Shown here: positions 23,580 through 31,190 of the stretch, in pieces
Position numbering within the stretch: position 1 is the first letter of the stretch
Layout: each line of letters starts with the position of its first letter
DNA from: CAZDDI01 sp964504195
GTDB lineage: Bacteria; Chloroflexota; Anaerolineae; B4-G1; SLSP01
Reading direction: 5' to 3'
Assembly: GCA_964504195.1 (NCBI GenBank)
Contig: CAZDDI010000030.1
Coordinates: 1-48,642 of the forward strand
DNA: 48,642 nucleotides
Notes under the pieces: model-generated
The model's database searches: none
Told to the model about the DNA's origin: nothing
Seen by the model: only the letters and a program-made list of their open reading frames with translations
Made by a program: the position numbers and the translations under genes

Positions 23580-23780
23580 TCATCCCCCCGCAATCAGATG
23601 AATTACCCGCACGTCCGCTTCATCAGGGATGTGCGTCTCGGCGTAAGCATCATGCTTCACCACCGTCCCGTTGATCGAGACGATGATGTGCGGATAGGTG
23701 TAGGTCTTCGCCGCCAGCAGCTCCGCGACGGTCAGGCTTTCATGCCAGTCAAAAGATTCACGTTTGTTGATGGTAATCAT
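23580..23780 (-). CDS. MoaD/ThiS-like sulfur carrier protein
   Basis: 66-aa beta-grasp protein ending in Gly-Gly (HLIAGG), the tail that is adenylated and thiocarboxylated. NGTVVKHDAYAE and DEADVRVIHLIAGG follow the ThiS/MoaD pattern. Start chosen at 23780 with TGAGG upstream. Last gene of the aldehyde:ferredoxin oxidoreductase operon, where such carriers are common and probably donate sulfur for the tungsto- or molybdopterin; thiamin synthesis is the alternative but no thi genes are nearby. Confidence 0.85.
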   Translation of the reverse strand: MITINKRESFDWHESLTVAELLAAKTYTYPHIIVSINGTVVKHDAYAETHIPDEADVRVIHLIAGG

Positions 23781-23813
23781 TTCAGCCTCAAGTTGCAAGC
23801 CGCAAGCCTCAAG

Positions 23814-24206
23814 TTATTTGCCGCTTGCCGCTTGCGGCTTGTTGCCTTGTGGCTTGGCGATGGATTCGATGAACCCGTGTAAGACTCGCCCGGCTTCGGC
23901 GCGACAGTTTTCCAGGTTGGTGAAGGCTGTTGCATCCAGGTAGCCCAAGCGGTGCGAGATTGAGATGAAGTACTCCACTTCTGAAAGCGAGCCTTGTGCA
24001 ATGTGTAAGAAGTGCAGGAATTCGCGGTCAGTGCCTCGCCCTGAACCTTCAGCGATATTGGCAGCAACCGAGAGCGCCGCGTGCCGTATCTGTGAGGTAA
24101 GACCGTAGCGTTCGGTATCCGGGAAAGTGCGCGTTGCTGCATAGATTGCCAACACCAGCGCATCCGCCTTTTGCCAAGCCACAATCCTCTTGAAATCCCG
24201 CCCCAT
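23814..24206 (-). CDS. Four-helix-bundle protein (23S rRNA intervening-sequence type)
   Basis: 130 aa. FKRIVAWQKADALVLAIY, FPDTERYGLTSQIRHAALSVAANIAEGSGR and FLHFLHIAQGSLSEVEY are the signatures of the small S23/avd-like four-helix family, first described from intervening sequences of 23S rRNA and now known widely as a mobile-looking orphan gene. Function unknown. It lies inside the AOR operon, flanked on both sides by GCTTGCCGCTTG-type repeats, and its last residues are read from that repeat. This suggests a later insertion. Confidence 0.85.
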   Translation of the reverse strand: MGRDFKRIVAWQKADALVLAIYAATRTFPDTERYGLTSQIRHAALSVAANIAEGSGRGTDREFLHFLHIAQGSLSEVEYFISISHRLGYLDATAFTNLENCRAEAGRVLHGFIESIAKPQGNKPQAASGK

Positions 24207-24238
24207 CTTTTCTCTTCTCGCTTGCCGCTTGTGGCTTG

Positions 24239-26389
24239 CTACTTGCTACTTATTGCCTTCTCCACCACCGCCACCACATCCGGGTAAGCAATCCCCAACG
24301 CCTGGAGCTTCTCCACCGTCGGCACGCCATTCTTCGTCCAGCCGCGCCGCTCGTAGACCGCATCCATGAGTTGGTCGTAGCGTCCCATGCGATGCTCGCG
24401 GTGCGCCGCCATCTTTTCCTGGAGCGTCATCGTGTCGGGATCGCGGCCCCACTCGCGCAGCTGCCCGTCGTAGCGTTCCTGGCGCGATGTGTACTCTTCC
24501 TCCGTCACCGGCCCCATTCCGCGATAGGGTGGGTAATCGTGCTCGCGCAAGCCCTTGCCCAGGCGGATGTTGAACACGCGCTGGAGGTTGTAGACCCGTT
24601 CGGACATGGCGATAATGTCTTTGATGGTGATTTCGTGCCCGGTCACGGCGGAGAAAATATCCACATAATTCTGGACGTGATGCGGGATTTTGGCGGGTTC
24701 GGCGCTCTGGGAGTTCTTGGGATCCACCACATCGTTCCACGGCAGCTTGCAGAAGCCGCACAGCCCAAACCAGGTGCGCCACATGGGGAAGTAGTGCAGC
24801 GCCTCGGCCTTGTCCTCGAAGGTGGGCAGCTGGTTGTTGACCATGTCCATGAAGATGAGCCAGGCCTCGTCGTGCTGCGGGCCTTTGTTGGTGAGCGCGT
24901 AGCCGCCCTGTTGCGCCAGCGATTCCTTCGCCATGTACATGGAATACTCCATGCCCTTGTTCTCCATGCCGATATCCTGCATGAACTGCGGATCGGCCCC
25001 GTACTGCTCCACCATGATGGCCTTGAGCTTGCGGACGCCCAGCCCGGCCAACTTGCCCATGCCCTCGCCGCGTGCCAGCTGATGCAGAATCTCCAGCGAG
25101 GCTGCTGCGTTGCCGAACGTGAGCTCCAGCCCCCCGGTCTTCTCCTTATCCAGAATCCCCGCCTCGTAGCACTCCATGAGGAAGCCGATGGTGTTGCCGT
25201 AGGAGATGGTATCCACGCCGTAAGTGTCGCAGTAGAAGTTCAGCTCCAGGATGGCGTCCGCGTCGAAGATGCCACAGCTCGAGCCGACCGCGCCGATGGT
25301 TTCGTATTCCGGCCCATCCACGATGACCTTCTGCCCCGCGTACGGCCCGGTTTGCAGCTCGAAGCCATCCACCGCGTGGGCGCAGGCGATGGTGCAACCA
25401 TACCAGCAGCCATCGGGCAGCCCTTGGGTGAGGCGCGATTCCCAATACGCGCCATTGATGTCGTGCGCTTTGGGGTGCGCGCCGAACTTGAAGTTGTTCA
25501 CCGGCAGCAGGTCGTAATCGCTCATAATGCCCACGAGATAGGGCGTGCCGCGATTGCGCATCCGGTTTTGGACAGGGTCCCAGGTAGCGACCTCTTTCTG
25601 CATATCCGCACCCACGCGCGCGATGCGCTCCGGGTCGGCGGGGTGGTTCGCATCGCCCTTGAATGGCTTGGCGCGCACCACCAGCGCCTTGATGCGCTTC
25701 TGTCGCAGGACAGTGCCAGGGCCGCCGCGCGCGCCCTGCTTGTAACGCACATCCTGCCGCTTACGGTCGTAGAGGCTGAAGTTGAGGCAGCCGAGCAGCG
25801 AGTGATCCGCGCCTGTGCCAGCGGAGACCATAGCGATGTAATACTTCTCTTCGGGTTTCTCGGCGAGCGCGTCATAGAGCCACGCGCCCAGCAAGTGCGT
25901 GTCGTCCGGCGCGTCGGGCAGTTCCTCGATGGTGACTTTGCCCGCGATGGCGTCCACAACCACCACCACGTCCTTCTCCGCGATGCCCTGCACCTCGATG
26001 GCGTCCCATCCACTGAACTTGAGCAGCGGCCCGAAGTGCCCGCCGGCGTTGCAGTCGGTCACAATCTCGGTGATGGGGGAGATCGTGGTCACGAGCGACT
26101 TGCCGGAGCCGGGGTACTGCGTCACGCCGCCGCACGGCCCAGTGGAGATGACGATTTCGTTTTCGGGTGAATCCCATTTTGTATCGTCGTTGACTGCGTT
26201 CCACAGCAGCCACATATCAAAGCCCTTGCCGCCGGTGAACTGCAGCTTCATCTCCTCAGAGACGGGCCTGGCTTTGATTTCGCCCGTCCCCACGTTGATG
26301 TACAACGTCTGATTGGTATAACCGCGCTCCACTTTGGGCGCTGCATAAGGAAATTCCGCGAGGATCTTACGGGTAATTTTTTCGGTCAT
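24239..26389 (-). CDS. Aldehyde:ferredoxin oxidoreductase family protein
   Basis: 716-aa tungsten- or molybdenum-pterin enzyme that oxidises an aldehyde (or related substrate) to the acid and reduces ferredoxin. The N-terminal AOR domain starts with LYINVGTGEIK and has the FTGGKGFDMWLLW cofactor loop. The cluster ligands read C328-WYG-C332-TIA-C336, and Cys544/Cys547 (GLCGFC) supply the fourth. The usual spacing is CxxCxxxC, so the first Cys is one position earlier here. GVDTISYGNTIGFLMECYEAG and the DxxGLCGFC-type end are family-typical. The gene follows a four-cluster ferredoxin gene and precedes the carrier-protein gene. The substrate cannot be told from sequence. Confidence 0.93.
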   Translation of the reverse strand: MTEKITRKILAEFPYAAPKVERGYTNQTLYINVGTGEIKARPVSEEMKLQFTGGKGFDMWLLWNAVNDDTKWDSPENEIVISTGPCGGVTQYPGSGKSLVTTISPITEIVTDCNAGGHFGPLLKFSGWDAIEVQGIAEKDVVVVVDAIAGKVTIEELPDAPDDTHLLGAWLYDALAEKPEEKYYIAMVSAGTGADHSLLGCLNFSLYDRKRQDVRYKQGARGGPGTVLRQKRIKALVVRAKPFKGDANHPADPERIARVGADMQKEVATWDPVQNRMRNRGTPYLVGIMSDYDLLPVNNFKFGAHPKAHDINGAYWESRLTQGLPDGCWYGCTIACAHAVDGFELQTGPYAGQKVIVDGPEYETIGAVGSSCGIFDADAILELNFYCDTYGVDTISYGNTIGFLMECYEAGILDKEKTGGLELTFGNAAASLEILHQLARGEGMGKLAGLGVRKLKAIMVEQYGADPQFMQDIGMENKGMEYSMYMAKESLAQQGGYALTNKGPQHDEAWLIFMDMVNNQLPTFEDKAEALHYFPMWRTWFGLCGFCKLPWNDVVDPKNSQSAEPAKIPHHVQNYVDIFSAVTGHEITIKDIIAMSERVYNLQRVFNIRLGKGLREHDYPPYRGMGPVTEEEYTSRQERYDGQLREWGRDPDTMTLQEKMAAHREHRMGRYDQLMDAVYERRGWTKNGVPTVEKLQALGIAYPDVVAVVEKAISSK

Positions 26390-26500
26390 AGGTTTTCTCC
26401 AGGGTAAACTAAAAAATTCTTAACCGCAAAGGATGCTGAGAACGCAAGGAAATCTTAGAAATCTTTGCGCCTTTGCGTCTTTGCGATAAAATCTCCACAT

Positions 26501-26920
26501 CTAAAATCGCAAATCCCACACATCCGTAGAAGCCTCATCAACTTCCACGATCTTCAATGCCTCATTGGGGCACGCCTTGACGCACTGCCCGCAGGCAACG
26601 CACTTAAAGGCAATAGCCTCTTCCGGCGCGAAGTACATCACGTCGTAGGGGCAGAAGCCCACGCATGACATGCAGCCTACGCACAGATCTTTCTTCACCA
26701 GCACAACGCCCTGCTTGTTGTAGTAAAGGGCTTCGGTGGGGCAGACTTCGATGCACTTGCCGCACTGGATGCAGAACGCTGCGCTGAAGCCGTCATCCTG
26801 CGCGCTGATGCGGATGCTGGATTTGGCAGCATCTTTCACTTTGAACCACGTTTGAGCGCAAGCAATCTCGCACTCGCGCGCTCCGGTACACTTTTGGGAA
26901 TCAAAGGCCAATACTTTCAT
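26501..26920 (-). CDS. Polyferredoxin, electron-transfer partner of AOR
   Basis: 139 aa with motifs for four [4Fe-4S] clusters: an atypical CTGARECEIAC near the start, then CIQCGKCIEVCP, CVGCMSCVGFCP and CVACGQCVKACP. This layout is found in AOR-associated ferredoxin subunits (AorA-like) and in HycB-type proteins. First gene of the AOR operon (GGGAGA before the ATG), separated from AOR by about 110 bp of repeat-like AT-rich DNA. It is expected to pass electrons between AOR and ferredoxin or another acceptor. Confidence 0.9.
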   Translation of the reverse strand: MKVLAFDSQKCTGARECEIACAQTWFKVKDAAKSSIRISAQDDGFSAAFCIQCGKCIEVCPTEALYYNKQGVVLVKKDLCVGCMSCVGFCPYDVMYFAPEEAIAFKCVACGQCVKACPNEALKIVEVDEASTDVWDLRF

Positions 26921-26973
26921 AATTATTCTCCCGTGAAAATTTTAAGGTTTTAGAACGGATAGCAGCCATAGCT

Positions 26974-27002
26974 TCTTTACGCATTACGTTTTACGCAGTA
27001 CG
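26974..27002 (+). repeat. 29-bp repeat TCTTTACGCATTACG...TTTTACGCAGTACG, copy 1
   Basis: Identical to 45173-45201; shorter relatives occur near 10690-10715 and 34455-34480. It lies in intergenic DNA each time. Confidence 0.75.
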
Positions 27003-27070
27003 AGCGCTATGCTGGTCAGGAGTTCGTTGTGTGTAGCTGCTCATGCGCGGATGAGTATACCCGAATTCGG

Positions 27071-27099
27071 TTGTCAAATCTGCTGCTTCATACTATAGT
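27071..27099 (+). promoter_or_regulatory. Promoter of the glycosyltransferase gene
   Basis: TTGTCA (27071-27076), 17-bp spacer, TATAGT (27094-27099), 31 bp before the ATG at 27130. Confidence 0.6.
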
Positions 27100-27129
27100 C
27101 TAATATAACCTATTTTCACGGAGCTGCCA

Positions 27130-28671
27130 ATGCTAGAAAGTCACACTAAGCCGGGTAAAATATCCGCTCTAACGACCGGCGTCCTGTTAGTCGCTTTAGG
27201 ATACATTCTGCGCATCGTGGGCTTGCAGGCGCAAGGTCTCTGGCGTGATGAAGTAGACGCGCTGCTCTTTGCTACTGCGCCGTGGGCGGAACTGCTCGGC
27301 AATTTCACCCGTCCCGGTTGGAACGGGCCGTTCTATTTCGTGCTGCTGCGTGGCTGGGTCGCGCTTGCCGGACAAAGCGCGTTTGCGCTGCGGTACTTCT
27401 CGCTATTGGGGGGAGTCTTTAGCGTTTCCTTGACCTATGTCCTTGCGCGGCGTTTGTTAGGGAGTAGGTCGGCAGACTGTGCGGCGTTGCTGATGGCGTG
27501 CGCCCCCTATCAAGTCTGGTATGCCCAGGAAGTGAAGATGTACACCTGGATTACGGCACTGGCATTGCTGGCGTTGTACGCGCTGGAGCGAGCAGTTGTA
27601 ATTGCAAATCGCAAATCACAAATCGCAGATTCGGAATTTCAAATCCAAAATCCAAAATCCAAAATCCAAAATTCTGCGCTGTGGTGGCTCGTCGTGTTGA
27701 TTGCTATCAGCCTTGCCGTATATAGCCATATCCTCGCCGCGCTGTTAATTCCGGTGGCGTGCGTCTGGTTCGTGCTGCATCCTCGCCGCGCGCCGCGCGC
27801 CTGGATTGGTGGCCTGGTGACGCTGGCTCTGCTCACGTTACCGTATCTGCCGTTGTTGTTGTGGCAAGCGCCCTTGCTATTGCAGCCCGTGCAGGATACT
27901 GGTTATCCCATCTACACATTAGGACAGATGACGCAGGTCTTGCTTAGCGGTTGGAGTGCCGGGATTGTGACGTGGGGCGGTTCCTGGGCTATTACGCTGG
28001 GCGGAGTGTTGCTCTGCGGCGGCGTGATGGCGCTGGGGTGGCGCAAGCAAGCGCGTGTGGCGGGGCAACTGCTGGGGTGGTTACTGCTCCCGCTTCTGGC
28101 GATCTGGGCCATCTCGTTGCGCCGCCCGTTGTTCACCGATCGCTACTTGATTTGGGCCGCGCCCGCGTTCTATCTGCTGCTGGCGGCGGGGTGGGGTGCG
28201 CTGCGCGGGCGTTGGCGCGGTATCGAGTTTGCACTCCTGGCGCTGTCGCTCTTCTTTGCCGGGGGTAATCTCTACCGGCAAGCGGTACAGCCCATCAAGC
28301 CGCAGTTTCGCGAGGCTGCAGCTTATCTTCAGGTGCATCATGCAGCTGAAGATGTTTTTTTGTTCCAGATACCCTATAATGCGCGTGTGGTGAGCTACTA
28401 TGCCCCAGAGCTAGGGCCGATCTTGGAAGCGCCTTTTACCAACTGGCGCACGGTTGAGGGGAACTATCAGATGGGTGTAGGCTACGTGGATGAGCAATTG
28501 CGCGCTTTGTTGCCCGGTGAGCAGAGCGTTTGGCTGATTTATTCCGAGGCGGCGATGTGGGACGAGCGCGATATGGTCAAAGCGTGGTTTGATCTACATG
28601 GGAGGTTAACAACAGAGGCTCACTTTCTTATGGTGAGCCTCTACCGATACCGTTTGAGCAGTCCGCCGTAA
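27130..28671 (+). CDS. GT39-like integral membrane glycosyltransferase
   Basis: 513 aa, 10-12 predicted transmembrane helices. The first extracytoplasmic loop has GLWRDEVDAL, the Asp-Glu pair of GT-C enzymes (GT39/GT83, ArnT/PMT-like), which use lipid-linked sugars outside the membrane. The long loop after helix 1, the KMYTW region and the C-terminal soluble part (about 395-513) fit the family. Residues about 157-182 (IANRKSQIADSEFQ, QNPKSKIQ) are read from a repeat that is elsewhere intergenic, inserted in frame between two helices. The acceptor is unknown, possibly protein or a cell-surface lipid. Confidence 0.85.
   Translation: MLESHTKPGKISALTTGVLLVALGYILRIVGLQAQGLWRDEVDALLFATAPWAELLGNFTRPGWNGPFYFVLLRGWVALAGQSAFALRYFSLLGGVFSVSLTYVLARRLLGSRSADCAALLMACAPYQVWYAQEVKMYTWITALALLALYALERAVVIANRKSQIADSEFQIQNPKSKIQNSALWWLVVLIAISLAVYSHILAALLIPVACVWFVLHPRRAPRAWIGGLVTLALLTLPYLPLLLWQAPLLLQPVQDTGYPIYTLGQMTQVLLSGWSAGIVTWGGSWAITLGGVLLCGGVMALGWRKQARVAGQLLGWLLLPLLAIWAISLRRPLFTDRYLIWAAPAFYLLLAAGWGALRGRWRGIEFALLALSLFFAGGNLYRQAVQPIKPQFREAAAYLQVHHAAEDVFLFQIPYNARVVSYYAPELGPILEAPFTNWRTVEGNYQMGVGYVDEQLRALLPGEQSVWLIYSEAAMWDERDMVKAWFDLHGRLTTEAHFLMVSLYRYRLSSPP
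27598..27675 (+). repeat. CAAATC/CCAAAATC repeat inserted in frame in a coding region
   Basis: Runs of GCAAATC and AATCCAAAATCC. Related runs occur outside genes at 48366-48392, near the 3' end of the ferredoxin gene (26501-26516) and at 32147-32175. Confidence 0.75.
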
Positions 28672-28673
28672 GG

Positions 28674-28714
28674 TGTGAAACGTGATATGTGAAGAGACCC
28701 TATCACGTTTCACA
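28674..28714. terminator. Hairpin between convergent genes
   Basis: TGTGAAACGTGATA (28674-28687) pairs with TATCACGTTTCACA (28701-28714), 14 bp exact. It lies between the glycosyltransferase stop and the LysM gene stop, and probably ends both transcripts. No clear T-run. Confidence 0.6.
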
Positions 28715-28727
28715 TTGCTAGGCGTTC

Positions 28728-29174
28728 TTACGGAATGCACAACCGTTGCCCGGCGTAAATCAGATTGAGATTGTAGATATTGTTGGCGCGGGCGATGTTC
28801 CACATATTGGCGTTGTGCTGCCACGCGATGAGCGTGAGTGTCTCACCCCAGACTACCGTGTGCCACAGGCGGCATGTCGGTGGGACTGGATCCCCAAACT
28901 GGCGCGTAGCTACTGGGCCGGGCGGAATGGGTGCCCACGGCGCCGTCGGAATCGCCAGTCGCACACCCGCTGGCAGGTGATTCAGATTGCTGATGCCATT
29001 GGTTGAGGCGATGGCTGCTGGGCGCGTGGCATACGCGCGTCCGATAGAGTACAAGGTTTCCCCTGAGCGCACCACATGCTGCCCCTGAATACCGCCATCC
29101 GCCAATGCTGTTGCTGGGACTAGTCCCGTTATCAAGACCGCCAGCAAAACTCCAAGCAAAATTCGTGTACGCAT
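28728..29174 (-). CDS. Secreted protein with two LysM domains
   Basis: 148 aa. Signal peptide about 1-25 (ending ATALA), then LysM 1 (about 33-76, HVVRSGETLYSIGRAYATRP...RLAIP) and LysM 2 (about 105-148, HTVVWGETLTLIAWQHNAN...RLCIP) with a short Pro linker. LysM binds N-acetylglucosamine chains of peptidoglycan. No catalytic domain, so it may be a wall-binding factor. Confidence 0.9.
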   Translation of the reverse strand: MRTRILLGVLLAVLITGLVPATALADGGIQGQHVVRSGETLYSIGRAYATRPAAIASTNGISNLNHLPAGVRLAIPTAPWAPIPPGPVATRQFGDPVPPTCRLWHTVVWGETLTLIAWQHNANMWNIARANNIYNLNLIYAGQRLCIP

Positions 29175-29363
29175 GATTTACCTCCTCACTATGTTGGTTG
29201 AGCGATACAATTTTATTCTACTCCAATAATCGCTCATAAGAGATTACAAGACCATTACGAAAGCATATAGCGCGTGAAATGCGGCGAGCATACCCGACGC
29301 TTCTTGTCTTTTTCACAAAGCCGGGTACAATGCGCTCTATGATAGTTGTGTGGAGAAAGAGCA

Positions 29364-29711
29364 ATGTCTGTAACTTACGACGATTTGCGTCAACAACTTG
29401 TAAAACTGCACGGTGAATTGCAAGAACAATTAGTAACGCTGGAGAGCGAGGTGCGCGAAGAAGGCGTGGGCTACAGCAATCACATGGCTGATTCCGCCAG
29501 CGAAGTCTTCGAGCAGGCTCGTGACGTTACCTTGCGCCGCCAGATTGAACGCTCCCATGAAGATGCTGAGCAGGCGTTGCGTAAGTTCGATGAAGGCACT
29601 TACGGTATATGCGAATCTTGCGGCACGCTGATTGATGTGGCGCGCTTGGAAGCGGTCCCGGCAGCCAAGTATTGCGTGCGCTGTCAGACCCGCCTTGAAG
29701 GAAAACGATGA
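29364..29711 (+). CDS. DksA/TraR-type zinc-finger protein
   Basis: 115 aa. Coiled-coil N-terminal half (LRQQLVKLHGELQEQLVTLESEV), then YGICESCG...YCVRCQ, the C4 zinc finger of the DksA/TraR family that binds RNA polymerase through the secondary channel. Start at 29364 with GGAGAAAGAG upstream. Overlaps lspA by 4 bp, a pairing known from other bacteria. Confidence 0.88.
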   Translation: MSVTYDDLRQQLVKLHGELQEQLVTLESEVREEGVGYSNHMADSASEVFEQARDVTLRRQIERSHEDAEQALRKFDEGTYGICESCGTLIDVARLEAVPAAKYCVRCQTRLEGKR

Positions 29712-30211
29712 GCTCTGTGCCCCGCAGCCGGTTGCTCCTTTTCGGGTGCGCGGCGTTCGTCTTACTTGCCGATCAACTCTCCAAAGCCTGGGTAGTTGCC
29801 AATTTGCCCTTGCAGTTTTCGGTGGATGTCATCCCCTGGCTTAGCCCCATTCTGTCATTTACCTACCTCACTAATACCGGCGTGGCTTTTGGGCTGTTCC
29901 CGCAGTTTGGCGATCTCTTTACCATCCTGGCTGTCGTTGTGGTGGGCGCGATTCTGATCTTCCAGCGCTCGTTGCCGCCGGAGGACTGGCTTTTGCATCT
30001 GGCCCTGGGCTTGCAGGTGGGTGGGGCGCTCGGCAATCTGGTGGATCGTCTGTTTCGCGGCTCAGTCGTGGATTTCATTGATGTCAATTTCTGGCCTTTC
30101 CAGAACTGGCCGGTGTTCAATCTAGCTGATAGTGCTATCGTTGTGGGCGTGGCGCTGCTGATGTTGAGCTCCTGGCTAGACCACAAACGGATGTCTGATG
30201 TCGGTGCGTGA
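29708..30211 (+). CDS. lspA: Lipoprotein signal peptidase (signal peptidase II)
   Basis: 167-aa four-helix membrane protease that removes signal peptides from lipidated prolipoproteins. Motifs DQLSKAWV, TNTGVAFG, GNLVDRLFRGSVVDF (catalytic Asp122) and FNLADSAI (catalytic Asp141) are all present, with the 19-residue spacing of the active pair. It overlaps the upstream zinc-finger gene by 4 bp and the downstream RluA-like gene by 14 bp. The lipoprotein at 4339-5349 is a likely substrate. Confidence 0.95.
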   Translation: MSSVPRSRLLLFGCAAFVLLADQLSKAWVVANLPLQFSVDVIPWLSPILSFTYLTNTGVAFGLFPQFGDLFTILAVVVVGAILIFQRSLPPEDWLLHLALGLQVGGALGNLVDRLFRGSVVDFIDVNFWPFQNWPVFNLADSAIVVGVALLMLSSWLDHKRMSDVGA

Positions 30212-31130
30212 GTTGTTGGTTGTTGAGACGGCGCAACGCCTGGATCAATGCCTGGTAGCGCGGTGGCCTACCCTGGCTCGTACTCAAATCCGCGAGCTAT
30301 TGCGCTCCGGCGGGGTGTGGGTGAACGATGTCCCGATCCACAAAGCCGGCGTCTATGTTCAGCCCGGCGACCGGGTAGCTGTGTTGCCCCCGGTGTTGGC
30401 GGATGTTTCAGACGCTGACCTCGACGATATTTTGCCCCCTTTGCCGTTGGCTGTATTGTATGCTGATGAGAGTGTGCTGGTGATTGAGAAACCTGCCGGG
30501 ATGCCCACCCATCCTCAGCGGCGGTACGCGGGCCAGACCTTCTCGGAATGGCTCAGCGAGCAATATCCCGCAGTTGCCCATGTGGGCGGGGCGGGGCGTG
30601 CGGGTGTGGTGCAACGTGTGGAGCAGGAGTTCTCCGGTCCGGTGCTGATTGCACGCTCTGAGGATGCTTACCGGGCCTTGCAGCGGGCTGTCAAGCGCGA
30701 GCGCGTCACAACGCAGTATTCTGTGTTGGTGGAAGGGGATACCGAACAAGAGGCGCGTATCGAAGCGCCGTTGCGTAGTGGGGGCTTGCGTGGTCTGCAA
30801 ACCGTTGTCCGCGAGGGCCGTCCGGCCATCACCGAGTATCGCCGCTTACGCCACTACCGCGACCGGGTGCGGCATTACACCCTCCTCGAAGTACAGACCC
30901 GTACTGCACAACGCCATCAGTTGCGTGCGCATCTGGCCTGGTATGGCTTTCCGGTGGTGGGGGATCGTCACTATGGGGCGCGTCACCAACCGTTGTTGGA
31001 AGGCCGCTTGTTCATGCACATCAGCGTCTTGACCTTTGCGCATCCTCTCACCGGCGAGCCGGTGCGGGTGGAATCGGCGCTACCGCCGGATTTGCGCGAA
31101 GTGCTGCGTTTTCTGGTCAAGCCGAAATAG
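30198..31130 (+). CDS. RluA-family pseudouridine-synthase-like protein lacking the catalytic Asp
   Basis: 310 aa. N-terminal S4 RNA-binding domain (about 12-65) and a RluA-type domain: VLVIEKPAGMPTHP (about 94-106), YSVLVEG, and RTAQRHQLRAHLAWYGFPVVGDRHYG. The catalytic motif, normally HRLDRxTSG, reads QRVEQEFSG (139-147): the essential Asp is replaced by Glu142. The fold and RNA-binding parts are intact and there is no stop or frameshift, so it may be an RNA-binding protein or chaperone rather than a modification enzyme. It is coupled to lspA, as active RluD often is. Confidence 0.8.
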   Translation: MSVRELLVVETAQRLDQCLVARWPTLARTQIRELLRSGGVWVNDVPIHKAGVYVQPGDRVAVLPPVLADVSDADLDDILPPLPLAVLYADESVLVIEKPAGMPTHPQRRYAGQTFSEWLSEQYPAVAHVGGAGRAGVVQRVEQEFSGPVLIARSEDAYRALQRAVKRERVTTQYSVLVEGDTEQEARIEAPLRSGGLRGLQTVVREGRPAITEYRRLRHYRDRVRHYTLLEVQTRTAQRHQLRAHLAWYGFPVVGDRHYGARHQPLLEGRLFMHISVLTFAHPLTGEPVRVESALPPDLREVLRFLVKPK

Positions 31131-31190
31131 TAAGCGCGGGATTTTGCGCTAAGCCGCCAGTTTCTTATTTTTCAAAGAAGGAGTTTTAAT

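Noticed and set aside
24236..26170. 644-aa plus-strand open frame opposite the AOR gene
   Set aside because: Arises from codon bias of AOR on the other strand; no ribosome-binding site and His/Arg-rich composition.
26390..26500. Moco or other riboswitch between ferredoxin and AOR
   Set aside because: The spacer is AT-rich repeat-like DNA (AACCGCAAAGG, CTTTGCGTCTTTGCG) without a recognisable aptamer.
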